Positions 44,559 to 53,312 of a DNA stretch of 64,000 bases are shown in pieces. Numbering within the stretch: the stretch's first letter is position 1; the number at the start of each line of letters is the position of its first letter. Made by a program: the position numbers and the translations under genes. The notes under the pieces were generated by a model. It did not search any database and was not told the origin of the DNA. It was given only the letters and a program-made list of their open reading frames with translations. Source of the stretch: Phycisphaerae bacterium RAS1 (GTDB lineage Bacteria; Planctomycetota; Phycisphaerae; UBA1845; Fen-1342); contig SMLU01000001.1 in assembly GCA_007859745.1 (NCBI GenBank), positions 1,860,001 to 1,924,000 on the forward strand, read 5' to 3'.

Positions 44559-45289
44559 TGGAGCTCAAGGGCAGAACAGCTCTCATCACCGGCGCCGCGC
44601 GGCGCATCGGCCGGGCCATCGCCGTCGAGCTGGCCGGCTGCGGCTGCGACGTCGCGATTCACTATCACAGCTCCGCCGGCGACGCCGAACGCACCGCCGA
44701 CGCCTGCCGAAAAGCCGGCGTGCGGGCCGAGCTGTTTTCCGCCGACCTGGCCGACGCCGGCGCGCCGCCCCGGCTCGTGCAGCAGGTGCTGGCGGCGTTC
44801 GGCCGGCTCGACGTGCTGATCAACAACGCCTCGCTCTTCGAGGTGCAGACGCTCGACGGCTGGACGGCGGCGGCCTGGGAGCGCGTGCTGCGCGTGAATC
44901 TCACGGCGCCCATCGCGCTCGCGTTCGAAGCGCGCGACGCACTGCGGACGGCCGGCGGGCGGATCATCAACCTGTGCGACGCGGCCGCGGCCCGTCCCTG
45001 GCCGGATCATCTGGCCTACTGCGTCTCCAAAGGCGCGCTGGAAACGCTGACGCGCGTGCTGGCGCGGGCGCTGGCCCCGCAGGTGAACGTGGTGGGCATC
45101 GCCCCGGGCGTCGCCGCCTGGCCCGAGGACTATGACGAAGCGACGCGCCGCCGCCTTACACAGCGCATCCCGCTGCAGCGCCCCGGCAGCCCGGAGGACA
45201 TCGCCCGCGCGGTGGCGTTCGTGCTGCGCGAGGGCGACTACATCAACGGAAGCATCATCCCGATCGACGGCGGGCGACACATCGTGTAG
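44558..45289 (+). CDS. Short-chain dehydrogenase/reductase, pteridine-reductase-like
   Basis: This 243-residue classical SDR starts at ATG 44558, overlapping the truA stop. The cofactor loop TGAARRIGRAIA, with two Arg after the first Gly-Ala-Ala, is characteristic of pteridine reductases and FolM-like enzymes that prefer NADPH. NNASLF matches the NNAG-type motif, and the active site YCVSKGALE has Tyr-x3-Lys. The C-terminal segment RPGSPEDIARAVAFVL and IIPIDGGRH complete the fold. A role in reducing dihydropteridines or folates is likely but not proven. It is probably co-translated with truA. Confidence 0.8.
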   Translation: MELKGRTALITGAARRIGRAIAVELAGCGCDVAIHYHSSAGDAERTADACRKAGVRAELFSADLADAGAPPRLVQQVLAAFGRLDVLINNASLFEVQTLDGWTAAAWERVLRVNLTAPIALAFEARDALRTAGGRIINLCDAAAARPWPDHLAYCVSKGALETLTRVLARALAPQVNVVGIAPGVAAWPEDYDEATRRRLTQRIPLQRPGSPEDIARAVAFVLREGDYINGSIIPIDGGRHIV

Positions 45290-45428
45290 CCGCCGCGAGC
45301 CGGCCTGTCGCGTCCGCCGACATGACGCTTCACTGAACACACAAAAACCGACGCGTCGCGCACGTGGGTTCAACGCCTGATTGTCGCTTCATAGTGGGTG
45401 CGCGCAAGACCGCGCGCGGAGGAACTCC

Positions 45429-46052
45429 ATGCGATTACGGCGATTTGTGGCGGTGTGCTTTGGGTGTGCCTTGGCGCTGGTGTCGGGCTGCCCGCTGGGC
45501 GGCGAGCTGCAGGCGGGCGGCGACCTCAATGCGGGCGCCGGCGACAAGGACAATCCGGGACAGAACAACGGACAAGACAACGGCGGCGCGCCGCTCCCCG
45601 GCGGGGGCGCCGCGGAGCCCATCCCCGCCGAGCTGGTCGGGCCGTGGCGGACGATCCTGACGTACGTTCCGGCGTACTACACATGGATCATCGACCCCGG
45701 CGATTTTCTCGGGTCGATCGGCGTGACGTACAACTTCACCGCCGACGGGCAGTATCGCTACGAGCTCGACACCGCGGCGACCTATTTCGGCGGGATGTGC
45801 TTTCGCTCGTCGTCGTGGACGGAGTGGGGCGCGATCGGCGTCGGCGGACCGGAAATCGCGTTTGATCCGACGCGGGCGACGAATGTGGGGACCGATTCCT
45901 GCGGCGATTACGTCTTCGACGACAACGCGCCGACGCAGAAGGCGACGCTGACGTATACGCTGGAACAGGACGCGGCGGGACAGACGTTGCTGCGGCTGCG
46001 GTTTCCGTCCGGCGAGGAAGTTGTGTTGGAGCGATGCGCGGATTGCCAGTAG
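45429..46052 (+). CDS. Lipoprotein of unknown function
   Basis: This 207-residue lipoprotein starts at ATG 45429 with GGAGGAACTCC upstream. The signal peptide MRLRRFVAVCFGCALALVSG ends in a Cys lipobox (VSGC). A low-complexity Gly/Asn/Asp/Pro linker (DLNAGAGDKDNPGQNNGQDN) of about 45 residues follows, as in other small lipoproteins here. The mature domain (LVGPWRTILTYVPAYYTW ... YNFTADGQYRYELD) ends in LERCADC. It resembles lipocalin-type beta-barrel fragments that measure a GxW start, but no function can be named. It is surface or periplasmic. Confidence 0.75.
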   Translation: MRLRRFVAVCFGCALALVSGCPLGGELQAGGDLNAGAGDKDNPGQNNGQDNGGAPLPGGGAAEPIPAELVGPWRTILTYVPAYYTWIIDPGDFLGSIGVTYNFTADGQYRYELDTAATYFGGMCFRSSSWTEWGAIGVGGPEIAFDPTRATNVGTDSCGDYVFDDNAPTQKATLTYTLEQDAAGQTLLRLRFPSGEEVVLERCADCQ

Positions 46053-46150
46053 CGGCGCTGGCGGGTTTGACCTTCGGCCACGCCGCTACTTGAGGAATCC
46101 TGCGCCTTCGCGCAGGCGAATGGGTGCGTCAGGGACGCACCGAACCACTG

Positions 46151-47077
46151 CTACGAACGTCCGAGCAGCAGGGCGACGAAGGGGTTGATGTCGATGACGT
46201 CGACATGTCCATCGCCGTTGATGTCGGCGTTGGCCAGCGGGCAGCAGGGATAGAGCAACGCGTATTGTGCCGGATCGATGATCGCGGCCACGAAGGCGTT
46301 GATGTCAAGAATGTCGGCGTGGCCGTCGCAGTTGGCGTCGCCGGGGACCGGCGCGGGCGGCGACGCGAACGCCAGGCCGGCGACCGTGTCGAATCCCACG
46401 GCGCCGACGACGGTCGCCGCGCCGCTGAGGCGATCGACGGTCACGAGCGTGCTGGGCGAGCCGCCGCCGCTGGTATGCGCCGTGGCATAGAGCACGCCGG
46501 ACGGCGATACCGCCAGCGCGTACAGGAAGTTCGGTTGCGGACCGAGGTTCACAGCGGCGCCAGTGACGGGGGAGATGCGCAGCCAGGCGCCGAGCGTCAG
46601 ATCCGATCCGTAGAGCATTCCGTCGTCGGGGAACCAGGCCATTGCATCGACGTCGTGGGCGACGCCGAAGAGTCCGACTGTCGCGGATTGGCCGGTGGAG
46701 GGGTCGATGGTGATGAGGCGCTCAGCTCCGACGTCGGCGTTGGCGCTTCCCGCGGCGAAGAGGATGCCCGCCGGGCTGAAGGCGAGCTCTTCGACGTATT
46801 CGACCTGCGAAACGTCGCCGATCAGCGCCGCACAGGCGCTCGACGCATCGATGCGATAGAGGTCATCGTTGGCGGAGACCGCGAACAAACGCCCGGACGG
46901 GTCGGCGGACATTGCGTCGCAGCTTGAGAGTCCGGTGTTGCCGACGAGCGTGCCTGCGCCGGTGGCGGTGTTGATCGTGATCAGCTTGCCGTCGAAGCTG
47001 AGGCCGTAAAGCGTGGGCTGGGCCTGGGCTATTTGGGCGAGCGCGGCCAGGAGTGCGGCAGACCGGATGGTTCTCAT
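46151..47077 (-). CDS. Secreted beta-propeller-like protein with dockerin-like tag
   Basis: The product is 308 residues, with a signal peptide MRTIRSAALLAALAQIAQAQ. The body consists of propeller-like strands with a repeated pattern (LYGLSFDGKLITINTATGAG, LFAVSANDDLYRIDASSA, AMAWFPDDGMLYGSDLTLGA, ALAVSPSGVLYATAHTSGGG). It resembles the DUF4394/NHL-type repeats of extracellular proteins. The last 65 residues are the dockerin-like domain (GDANCDGHADILDINAF ... ADINGDGHVDVIDINPF) ending LLLGRS. The binding partner is unknown. It stands alone with a long empty gap upstream. Confidence 0.8.
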   Translation of the reverse strand: MRTIRSAALLAALAQIAQAQPTLYGLSFDGKLITINTATGAGTLVGNTGLSSCDAMSADPSGRLFAVSANDDLYRIDASSACAALIGDVSQVEYVEELAFSPAGILFAAGSANADVGAERLITIDPSTGQSATVGLFGVAHDVDAMAWFPDDGMLYGSDLTLGAWLRISPVTGAAVNLGPQPNFLYALAVSPSGVLYATAHTSGGGSPSTLVTVDRLSGAATVVGAVGFDTVAGLAFASPPAPVPGDANCDGHADILDINAFVAAIIDPAQYALLYPCCPLANADINGDGHVDVIDINPFVALLLGRS

Positions 47078-47727
47078 GCTTCAAACCTCTCCGTGGACAT
47101 AGCGTACCGGCGCGATCGTGAAGCGCATAGCAAATTTTCGCGGTACGCCGCGTAAGCATGCTCATGCCGGGTGCCATGCCGACGGCCTTCGCGTCGGCAT
47201 GCGCCGGCGGTCCGGCGACGACGTAGGGTGCGTTCGGGCCGCGACGGTTGACACCAATCCGCCGCCGACCGCCAATCGCGCCCCGATCGCACCGTTCCCC
47301 GGTCGGGGCGATGGTGCGTTGGCGACAGGCCGTGTCGAACATCGACGCCGCGACGGCGCGACGGCGAGGCTACGCAGCTTTTCGCGTCGCCGTGATACCG
47401 AACCCATCGCCGTCAGCCGAAAACACTGCTCGCAGAGCAGTGGCACACGAATCGTCACTCGTTTCGGACGCTGTTCTGACAGTGCCACCCCGCCCCGGTT
47501 GCGTCAAATTGAGCTTTGGATGGTGACGTACCGCATTGATGTGATGTAACGATGATTCCCGGATGGTGCGTTCGCGGCGCGGCGGAGCGCATCGAGCACG
47601 CATGGCGCGGCGGCGCGACGGCGACGCATGCTACGCGGCCACCCAGCTCCGGGCGTTCGCAGCATTGACGCGCCGCTGCGGGCGGCGCAGAATCATGACC
47701 TCGAAACACTTCAAGTGAGGCGATGAC
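47078..47727. other. 650-base gap with repeat remnants
   Basis: No supported gene is seen. It contains a CATGCCGACGGCC/GCGTCGGCATG hairpin near 47174-47200, a CACTGCTCGCAGAGCAGTGG unit near 47426-47445 related to the units inside nrdJ, and scattered GCGACGGCG runs. Open frames here are short and lack start signals. Confidence 0.6.
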
Positions 47728-48075
47728 ATGTTGCGGCGGCGAACTTCAGCAGTAGCGTTGATCGCGCTGGCAGGGTGCGTGTCGGACGAGGCACACCGAT
47801 ACTATGCGACCGACCGTTTTCCCGAGCGCCCCGAGTCGGACGTAGAGGTCTTGTATGCGGCACCGTCCGAGCCGTACGAAGTCATCGCCGATTTTCAGGC
47901 GCGCCGCGCGGACGAGGCGTACATGCGAAAACAGGCAGCGAAAATCGGAGCGGACGCCGTGATCGTCGGGACGTACGGGGGGTACCGCTCCAAGGGTGAC
48001 GATTGGGCGTCGCAAGATAAGCACAATGACTCGTACACGCGCATCACGGGGACCGCGATCCGCTACAAAAGGTGA
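47728..48075 (+). CDS. Small lipoprotein, paralogue of its downstream neighbour
   Basis: The product is 115 residues. GTGAGG precedes ATG 47728. The signal peptide MLRRRTSAVALIALAGC has a clear lipobox (IALAGC). The mature part contains DVEVLYAAPSEPYEVIADF, then an Ala-rich helix and AAKIGADAVIVGTYGG. That layout (strand, P-x-x-P-Y, helix, GADAV strand) matches the small YbjQ-like or RcsF-like envelope proteins in style, but I do not assign a family. It is followed after three bases by a related gene. Confidence 0.65.
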   Translation: MLRRRTSAVALIALAGCVSDEAHRYYATDRFPERPESDVEVLYAAPSEPYEVIADFQARRADEAYMRKQAAKIGADAVIVGTYGGYRSKGDDWASQDKHNDSYTRITGTAIRYKR

Positions 48076-48078
48076 CAA

Positions 48079-48432
48079 ATGAAAAAGCTGATTGGCTGCA
48101 TTCTCCTGACAACACTCGCAGGCTGCGCAACTGTCGATGTGACCAAGACCGCAAAGGGGTTCTACTCGCCGACTCGGCCCGACGATGTCGAGATTCTCAT
48201 GTCGCGCCCAGATCGGCACTACACAGAGCTAGCGACCGTCTCGACGACAAACTGGGATCCAAGCGAAACCGCCAAAATGCACAACGCGATACGCGCCAAA
48301 TCCGCGCCGCTTGGGGCACATGCCGTCGTAATCACCGACTCAGGAGTCGTCGTCGTTCGCAACTCCCCAAAACTCTGGGCGACGGGCTTCGCGCTACGAT
48401 TTGGCGATGTCGGCGACGCATCGGGTAATTGA
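48079..48432 (+). CDS. Small lipoprotein, paralogue of its upstream neighbour
   Basis: The product is 117 residues, starting at ATG 48079 just after the previous stop, with AAAGGTG as the likely ribosome-binding site. The lipoprotein signal is MKKLIGCILLTTLAGC. The mature part repeats the plan of the upstream protein: PDDVEILMSRPDRHYTELAT, a helix, and APLGAHAVVITDSGVVVV. The two genes therefore look like an old tandem duplication. The function is unknown. Codon use is slightly less GC-rich than in neighbouring genes. Confidence 0.65.
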   Translation: MKKLIGCILLTTLAGCATVDVTKTAKGFYSPTRPDDVEILMSRPDRHYTELATVSTTNWDPSETAKMHNAIRAKSAPLGAHAVVITDSGVVVVRNSPKLWATGFALRFGDVGDASGN

Positions 48433-48558
48433 CGGACGGGGGGGGCATGCGGCCTTTGGCGAGCGTGCCCGCTTGCACCTGCAACGTCGATACCGGGACG
48501 AAGAGCACGACTGCCAGAGCTCGTAGCCATGCCACTCGGTGTGCCACCCGCCGATCGT

Positions 48559-49239
48559 TCAGGGGGCGGGTGGCTTGGTGGAGCGCCGTGGGGTGTTCTT
48601 GTGTAGCGTGCGGGCGGCGGTCTCCAACACGTACACTGTCTGAACGAGATTCTCGACAATGTCCATGACACGATTGACATCCGCATCATTCGAAGCATGC
48701 CCTCTGTGTGTAGCGGCATGTCCTGCCTCTATTGCCGCCGCCAAGAACTCACGACTTGCTCGACTGATGTAATCTGCTTTCTGCATCTCGGAGAGTTTTT
48801 CGGCAAATGTGCCTTGATCTCCGACCTTGTCGAGCAGCACCATATCGATGATCGCGCGTGCTCCCATCATGGCCAGACGGTTGCTTCCCGCATGGAGCGC
48901 TGCGTATACTTCGTGAAATAGGGAGACCAAGGCGCGGTTGATGGCCGGAGCGCTAAGACCAACTAGCCCTGACATCCATCTGGGCTTGGGGCGGGTGACT
49001 GCTGGCGGGAAATAGGTAGCCCTGCGTTCGGGATCACCGGCAACATGAAGTGTCGAGCGCAGCGTGATGTTCTCACACCCGCAGCATTTCAGCATCTCGT
49101 AATAGGTATGTTCCCAGTAACCGAGGCTGCCGTCCGGGTTTTCCTCGTTGTACTCTTGCTTTTCTACCGCGACGACGAAGTGCCGCGTTTCGCGGAGGCA
49201 TTGATTGCAGTGCGCTTTGACGATATTGGCGTCGGTCAT
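48559..49239 (-). CDS. DUF4145 domain protein with N-terminal zinc ribbon
   Basis: The product is 226 residues. ATG 49239 is chosen as the natural start of the zinc-ribbon; the frame is open further upstream. The zinc-ribbon pairs are CNQC (near residue 11) and CCGC (near 50). The C-terminal helical region has MMGARAIIDMVLLDKVGDQG, then LAAAIEAGHAATHRGHASND. This matches DUF4145, a helical domain common in proteins next to restriction or defence genes and in other accessory loci. The function is unknown. It lies alone between the small lipoproteins and nrdJ. Confidence 0.75.
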   Translation of the reverse strand: MTDANIVKAHCNQCLRETRHFVVAVEKQEYNEENPDGSLGYWEHTYYEMLKCCGCENITLRSTLHVAGDPERRATYFPPAVTRPKPRWMSGLVGLSAPAINRALVSLFHEVYAALHAGSNRLAMMGARAIIDMVLLDKVGDQGTFAEKLSEMQKADYISRASREFLAAAIEAGHAATHRGHASNDADVNRVMDIVENLVQTVYVLETAARTLHKNTPRRSTKPPAP

Positions 49240-49335
49240 GGGAGGCTTCAAGAAAAGTGTAGCCTCACAGAGTGGATCCGTGAAACGAATCTCAGCAACC
49301 GCTCGCGCCCACCGGAATACGTCCGCCAACGCCGC

Positions 49336-49385
49336 AACCCCCGGGCTTGCGCCCGGGGCTACATTCCGTCGCCCCTGCGGGGCTA
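49336..49385. repeat. Hairpins downstream of nrdJ (CCCCGGGCTTGCGCCCGGGG)
   Basis: The hairpin CCCCCGGGCTTGCGCCCGGGG is followed by CGCCCCTGCGGGGCT, in the gap between the DUF4145 and nrdJ genes. The first unit could terminate nrdJ, whose stop lies at 49442. Confidence 0.6.
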
Positions 49386-49441
49386 ATCGCGGTGGCGGCG
49401 GTGATGTTTGCTGTCGTCGTTGTCGTCATCGAGTGGCCGTC

Positions 49442-52400
49442 TCAGCACGCTCCCCACCCGCACGAATAGCACTTCCGACAGCCCTCCTGCAGCGCCAGCG
49501 GGCCGCTGCCGCATTCGGGGCATTTCAATTTGTAGTGCGGGGCGGCGTCGTGGGTGTGCTTGGCGGGGAGGGTGAAGACGCCGCTGGAGTCGTCGCGGAC
49601 GTCGAGAGCGAGCGCGTTTTCGAGCTGCTGGGCCTCGGCGATGAGCGCGTCGAGCGCGGCGGGGCTGGCGTCGGCGAGGTAATCGGCCGCGGGGTCGAAG
49701 AGGCGGACGCTGTCGAGCGTCAGGCGGTCGGCGGTGAGGATATCGGCGACAGCCGCGGCGGGCGTGTCGAGCAAGGCGGTGGCTTGGCCGTACGCCGCCA
49801 CTGCTGACACAGCAGTGGCACACGGATCGATCGCTGCTGAGACGGCGATGGCACAGGGGGCACTGGCGGGCAACCCGCCAGTGGCACCCAGGCTGCCAGT
49901 GGCACCCGACGAACGGCCGACTGGGACGTCGGCCGCTACGGGACGGCCGACTGGGACGTCGGCCGCTACGGGACGGCCGGCAGGGGCGCCGGCCGCTACC
50001 GTGTGTTTGCCGTTGCCGTTGCCGTTTCCATTGCCGTTCCCGTTTCCATTTCCGGTGCTTGAGAGCGGGGCGTCCAATCGCGATTGCACTGCTGGCACAG
50101 CAGTGGCACATGGTGATCGCACTGCTGAGACAGCAGTGGCACACGCCAGAACCGCTTCCTCACGGGCGCGGCTCGGAAGGTCGCGGCTCGGAAGGTCGCG
50201 GATCGGAAAAGCGGGTGCGGCGGGCGCCAAAGGCATGGCGTCGACGGTGTGATCGGCCGCCGTCGCCATGCGATCCGTCGGCGGATGCGGGTTCGTGTGC
50301 GGCGGGGCGGAGGGGTTGCTGAGTTCGGCGGGATCGACTTCGCCGAGCAGGATGGCGCGCAGACCGAAGCGCTCCTTGGCGCGCATGTACTTGCTGAGGG
50401 CGGCGGAGAGGCCGTCGGGCAGGGACATGATGCGGCCCAGGCGGGTCGGGATCTGGAGCGACGAGCCGATGCCTTCCCACTGCTTGATGAGATGTTTCAG
50501 GCTGCCGCCGGCGCGGAGCCAGAGGGAGCCGGCGCGGCACATGCCTTCGAGGTCGCCGTTGGCGACGTCGCCGCCCTTGCCGAGCTGGGCGAAGACCTCC
50601 AACTCGCGACCGCTGCGCGGGTCGACCGTCAGCTTGACGTGCATGTTGCCGAAGGGGGTCATCTGGCGGATGCGGATGCCAGAGACGATCTCGGGGAGGT
50701 CCATCGGCTCGATGTAGGGGGCGGTTCGGGGGGGGAGTGGAGCGGTCGCGGGGGCGCCCGGAAGGGTCTGCTTTTCGGCTGCACTGGCGGGCGAGCCGCC
50801 CGTGGCACCCGGCGGTGAAATCGCGGTCGCGGCGGCGACGGGCACTGCGGAGACAGCAGTAGCACACGTGCCGACAATTGGAGCGTCGCCGGCGGCTGCG
50901 CTCGCTTGCGCTTCGCGTTCTGACAGCGCAGCGCCGCTCGCGGGCTTCGTGCCGGAATTATGACCTGACCCGTTGCCGGCGGCCGGCACTGCTGACACAG
51001 CAGTGGCACACGGGGCCGGCGCGGCTGCGACAGCAGTGGCACACGCGACGGGGGCACTGGCGGACAAGCCGCCAGTGGCACCCGGCGCCCCGCGCCCCGC
51101 GCCCTGCGCCCCGTTTTCTGTTCCCTGTTCCCTGTTCCCTGTTCCCTCAGCGACTTTTCCCGTTCCCTCGTCCTTCTTCAGCGCCATCGGCTGGAAGCTG
51201 CGGCAGCCGTCGCGGTAGACCGTGACGCCCTTGCAGCGCAGGGCGTAGGCGAGCTTGTAGATTCTCTCGACGTCGTCGCGAACAGCGGCGTTGGGGAAGT
51301 TGATCGTCTTGCTGATCGACGAATCGCAGTGCCGCTGGAACGCCGCCTGCATCTGCATGTGCCAGTCGGGTGTGATGTCGTGGGCGCAGACGAAGACGTG
51401 GCGGATGTCGTCCGGAATCTCGGCGATGTCGTGCAGCGTGCCTTCGCGGGCGATGCGCTCGAGCAGGGCGTCGCTGAGAAATCCGCGCGCGGCGGCGACG
51501 GAGCGGAACGTGTCGTTCACCTCGACCAGCGGCTTTTCGCCCTGCTTCTGGCCGCGGAGAACGTTGCGGATGAAGGCCAGCGAGAACATCGGCTCGATGC
51601 CGCCGGAGCAATTCGCGATGATGCTGATGGTGCCGGTAGGCGCGACGGTGGTCACCGCGGAATTGCGCATCAGGCGGTTGTGCTTCAGGTGCCAGATGCT
51701 GCCCTTCCAGTTGGGGAAGCAACCGCGCGACTTGGCCAGCTCTTCGCTGTAGTTGTGGGCTTCGTCGTTGACGAACTTCATGAAGCGCTCGCCCCAGGCG
51801 ACGCCCTGGTCGCTGTTGTAGGCGACGTTCAGCTTGTACAGCGCGTCGGCGAAGCCCATGATCCCCAGGCCGATCTTGCGGTTGGCCTTGCAGATGCGGT
51901 CGATCTCTTCGAGCGGGTAGTTGTTGGCGTCGATCACGTTGTCGAGGAAACGCGTCGAGGCGTGCACCACCTCGCGCAGCCGGTCCCAATCGATGCTGGC
52001 CTCCGGCGTGCACGCCTTGCGGATGAAATTGCCGAGGTTCACGCTGCCGAGATTGCAGGCTTCGTAGGGCAGAAGCGGCTGCTCGCCGCAGGGGTTGGTG
52101 GCTTCGATGCGGCCGACGTGCGGCGTGGGGTTGTGTTCATTGATGCGGTCGATGAAGACGACGCCCGGCTCGCCGGTCGCCCAGGCGTTATCGACGATGA
52201 TGTTCCAGATTTCGCGCTTGGTGTAAACCTTGCCGCGCAGCTCGGCGGGCAGGTCGCCGGTAAGGCGCGGCGTGCCGTAATAGCGTTGCCCGGCGTCGGC
52301 GGGCGGCTCGACGCAGTCGATCTCGATCAGGCTCCGGATGTCATATTTCCAGATGTCGAGATCGCGCGGCATGACAAACGCCTTGCCGTTACGCGGGTTG

Positions 52401-53107
52401 CGGACGACGTGCGGTGCGTCGGCGTCGGAGATGTAGTCGTCCATCCACTGGTCGGTCACCTTGACCGAGATGTTGTAGTTCGTGAATTGCGAAAGGTCCT
52501 GCTTGGCGTGCAGAAACTTCAGGATGTCGGGGTGATGGATGTACATCATCCCCATGTTGGCGCCGCGGCGGAAGGCGCCCTGCTGGATGGCGTTGGTCGC
52601 CTCGCTGAAGGCCTTCCAGAAGGTGATCGGGCCGCTGGTGGTGCCGCCGCTGCTGGCGATGAAGTCGCCGGTGGGGCGCAGCTCGTCAAAGGCGAAACCG
52701 GTGCCGCCGCCGGCCTTCTGGATCAGGGCGGTGTGTTTGATCGAATCGAAGATCGCGCTGACGGAGTCGCGTACCGGCAGCACGAAGCAGGCGGACAGCA
52801 TGCCCATCTCGCGACCGGCATTCATGAGCGTCGGCGAGTTGGGCATGTAGTCGCCGCTGGTCATAAGGGCGTAGAAGCGATCTTCCCATTCCTGCCGTTC
52901 CGGCTCGGGCGCGCCGTAAGAGGATTCGACGGCAGCGATGGCCCTGGCGACGCGGCGAAAGAGGTCCGCCGGCACTTCGACGCATTCGCCGGCCTCGTTT
53001 TTCTTCAGGTAGCGGGCTTCGAGCACCTTGCGGGCGTTTTCGGTGAGCATCGGGATTTCGTCGATCGTGTTCATATTTTTGGGGGCGCGGCCACACGACG
53101 GTTCCAT
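49442..53107 (-). CDS. nrdJ: Adenosylcobalamin-dependent (class II) ribonucleotide reductase with repeat-derived inserts
   Basis: NrdJ makes deoxyribonucleotides using coenzyme B12, with or without oxygen. ATG 53107 has AAGGA 8 bases upstream. The 1221-residue product has the R1 barrel with NPCGEQPLLPYEACNLGS (338-355), including Cys340 and Glu342. Further motifs are GAFRRGANMGMMYIHHPD, NSAVTTVAPTGTIS and the C-terminal CPECGSG...CRKCYSCG zinc/redox tail (1196-1221). Two low-complexity inserts, about 646-797 and 931-1107, separate conserved segments. They are encoded by repeats also found between genes elsewhere. The enzyme core appears intact, so it is probably functional. Upstream NrdR-box-like sites suggest control by NrdR. 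Confidence 0.93.
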   Translation of the reverse strand: MEPSCGRAPKNMNTIDEIPMLTENARKVLEARYLKKNEAGECVEVPADLFRRVARAIAAVESSYGAPEPERQEWEDRFYALMTSGDYMPNSPTLMNAGREMGMLSACFVLPVRDSVSAIFDSIKHTALIQKAGGGTGFAFDELRPTGDFIASSGGTTSGPITFWKAFSEATNAIQQGAFRRGANMGMMYIHHPDILKFLHAKQDLSQFTNYNISVKVTDQWMDDYISDADAPHVVRNPRNGKAFVMPRDLDIWKYDIRSLIEIDCVEPPADAGQRYYGTPRLTGDLPAELRGKVYTKREIWNIIVDNAWATGEPGVVFIDRINEHNPTPHVGRIEATNPCGEQPLLPYEACNLGSVNLGNFIRKACTPEASIDWDRLREVVHASTRFLDNVIDANNYPLEEIDRICKANRKIGLGIMGFADALYKLNVAYNSDQGVAWGERFMKFVNDEAHNYSEELAKSRGCFPNWKGSIWHLKHNRLMRNSAVTTVAPTGTISIIANCSGGIEPMFSLAFIRNVLRGQKQGEKPLVEVNDTFRSVAAARGFLSDALLERIAREGTLHDIAEIPDDIRHVFVCAHDITPDWHMQMQAAFQRHCDSSISKTINFPNAAVRDDVERIYKLAYALRCKGVTVYRDGCRSFQPMALKKDEGTGKVAEGTGNREQGTENGAQGAGRGAPGATGGLSASAPVACATAVAAAPAPCATAVSAVPAAGNGSGHNSGTKPASGAALSEREAQASAAAGDAPIVGTCATAVSAVPVAAATAISPPGATGGSPASAAEKQTLPGAPATAPLPPRTAPYIEPMDLPEIVSGIRIRQMTPFGNMHVKLTVDPRSGRELEVFAQLGKGGDVANGDLEGMCRAGSLWLRAGGSLKHLIKQWEGIGSSLQIPTRLGRIMSLPDGLSAALSKYMRAKERFGLRAILLGEVDPAELSNPSAPPHTNPHPPTDRMATAADHTVDAMPLAPAAPAFPIRDLPSRDLPSRAREEAVLACATAVSAVRSPCATAVPAVQSRLDAPLSSTGNGNGNGNGNGNGNGKHTVAAGAPAGRPVAADVPVGRPVAADVPVGRSSGATGSLGATGGLPASAPCAIAVSAAIDPCATAVSAVAAYGQATALLDTPAAAVADILTADRLTLDSVRLFDPAADYLADASPAALDALIAEAQQLENALALDVRDDSSGVFTLPAKHTHDAAPHYKLKCPECGSGPLALQEGCRKCYSCGWGAC
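49789..50317. repeat. Repeat-derived insert 2 within nrdJ
   Basis: It encodes residues about 931-1107. It includes several GTGCCACTGCTGTGTCAG-type units (peptide CATAVSAV), a (Gly-Asn)n run near 50007-50050, three GGTCGCGGCTCGGAA copies (family A right arm, about 50160-50210) and two AGTCGGCCGTCCCGTAGC-like units. All remain in frame. Confidence 0.8.
50720..51172. repeat. Repeat-derived insert 1 within nrdJ
   Basis: It encodes residues about 646-797. It contains CATAVSAV-type units at about 50840-51040, a GGCGGACAAGCCGCCAG hairpin near 51060, and a TGTTCCC-type simple repeat at about 51119-51160. It lies between the catalytic barrel and the conserved C-terminal domain of the reductase. Confidence 0.8.
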
Positions 53108-53240
53108 CCGCGAATTCCTTTTCTTTGGATGTTGGACCAGGACTGGTTGAAACTAAGATGGGTGTCGGCGCGCGGCGTCGGCACTCATACGACGATGTCC
53201 CCGGCGATCCGGTATCCACCAGATTTTGGGGGCAACATCA

Positions 53241-53269
53241 AACATAGCCCAAGATATTGTAGTCGTCAA
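53241..53269 (-). promoter_or_regulatory. nrdJ promoter, sigma-70-like, with NrdR box in the spacer
   Basis: On the minus strand TTGACG (53264-53269) and TATGTT (53241-53246) are separated by 17 bases. The spacer is filled by a NrdR-box-like sequence (53247-53262). The transcript would start near 53233, about 125 bases before the nrdJ ATG. The region is clearly richer in A+T than its surroundings. The other part of the gap, to 53531, holds a second box and no gene. Confidence 0.5.
53247..53262. promoter_or_regulatory. NrdR-box-like site 1
   Basis: GCCCAAGATATTGTAG matches the known consensus ACACWATATATWGTGT at 11 of 16 positions, including the central ATATTGT. It overlaps the promoter spacer, where bound NrdR would block RNA polymerase. 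Confidence 0.5.
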
Positions 53270-53312
53270 ACGACCGATGTATACTTTATCGGATTTATCG
53301 TAATCCAATAAA

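Noticed and set aside
49789-51172. nrdJ inserts considered as inteins
   Set aside because: No Hint-fold splicing motifs (N-terminal Cys block, TxxH, C-terminal HN) are visible. The inserts are low-complexity repeats.
53108-53240. Cobalamin riboswitch in the nrdJ leader
   Set aside because: The leader is only about 125 bases and I see no B12-box-like conserved core. A riboswitch of that class would need more sequence.
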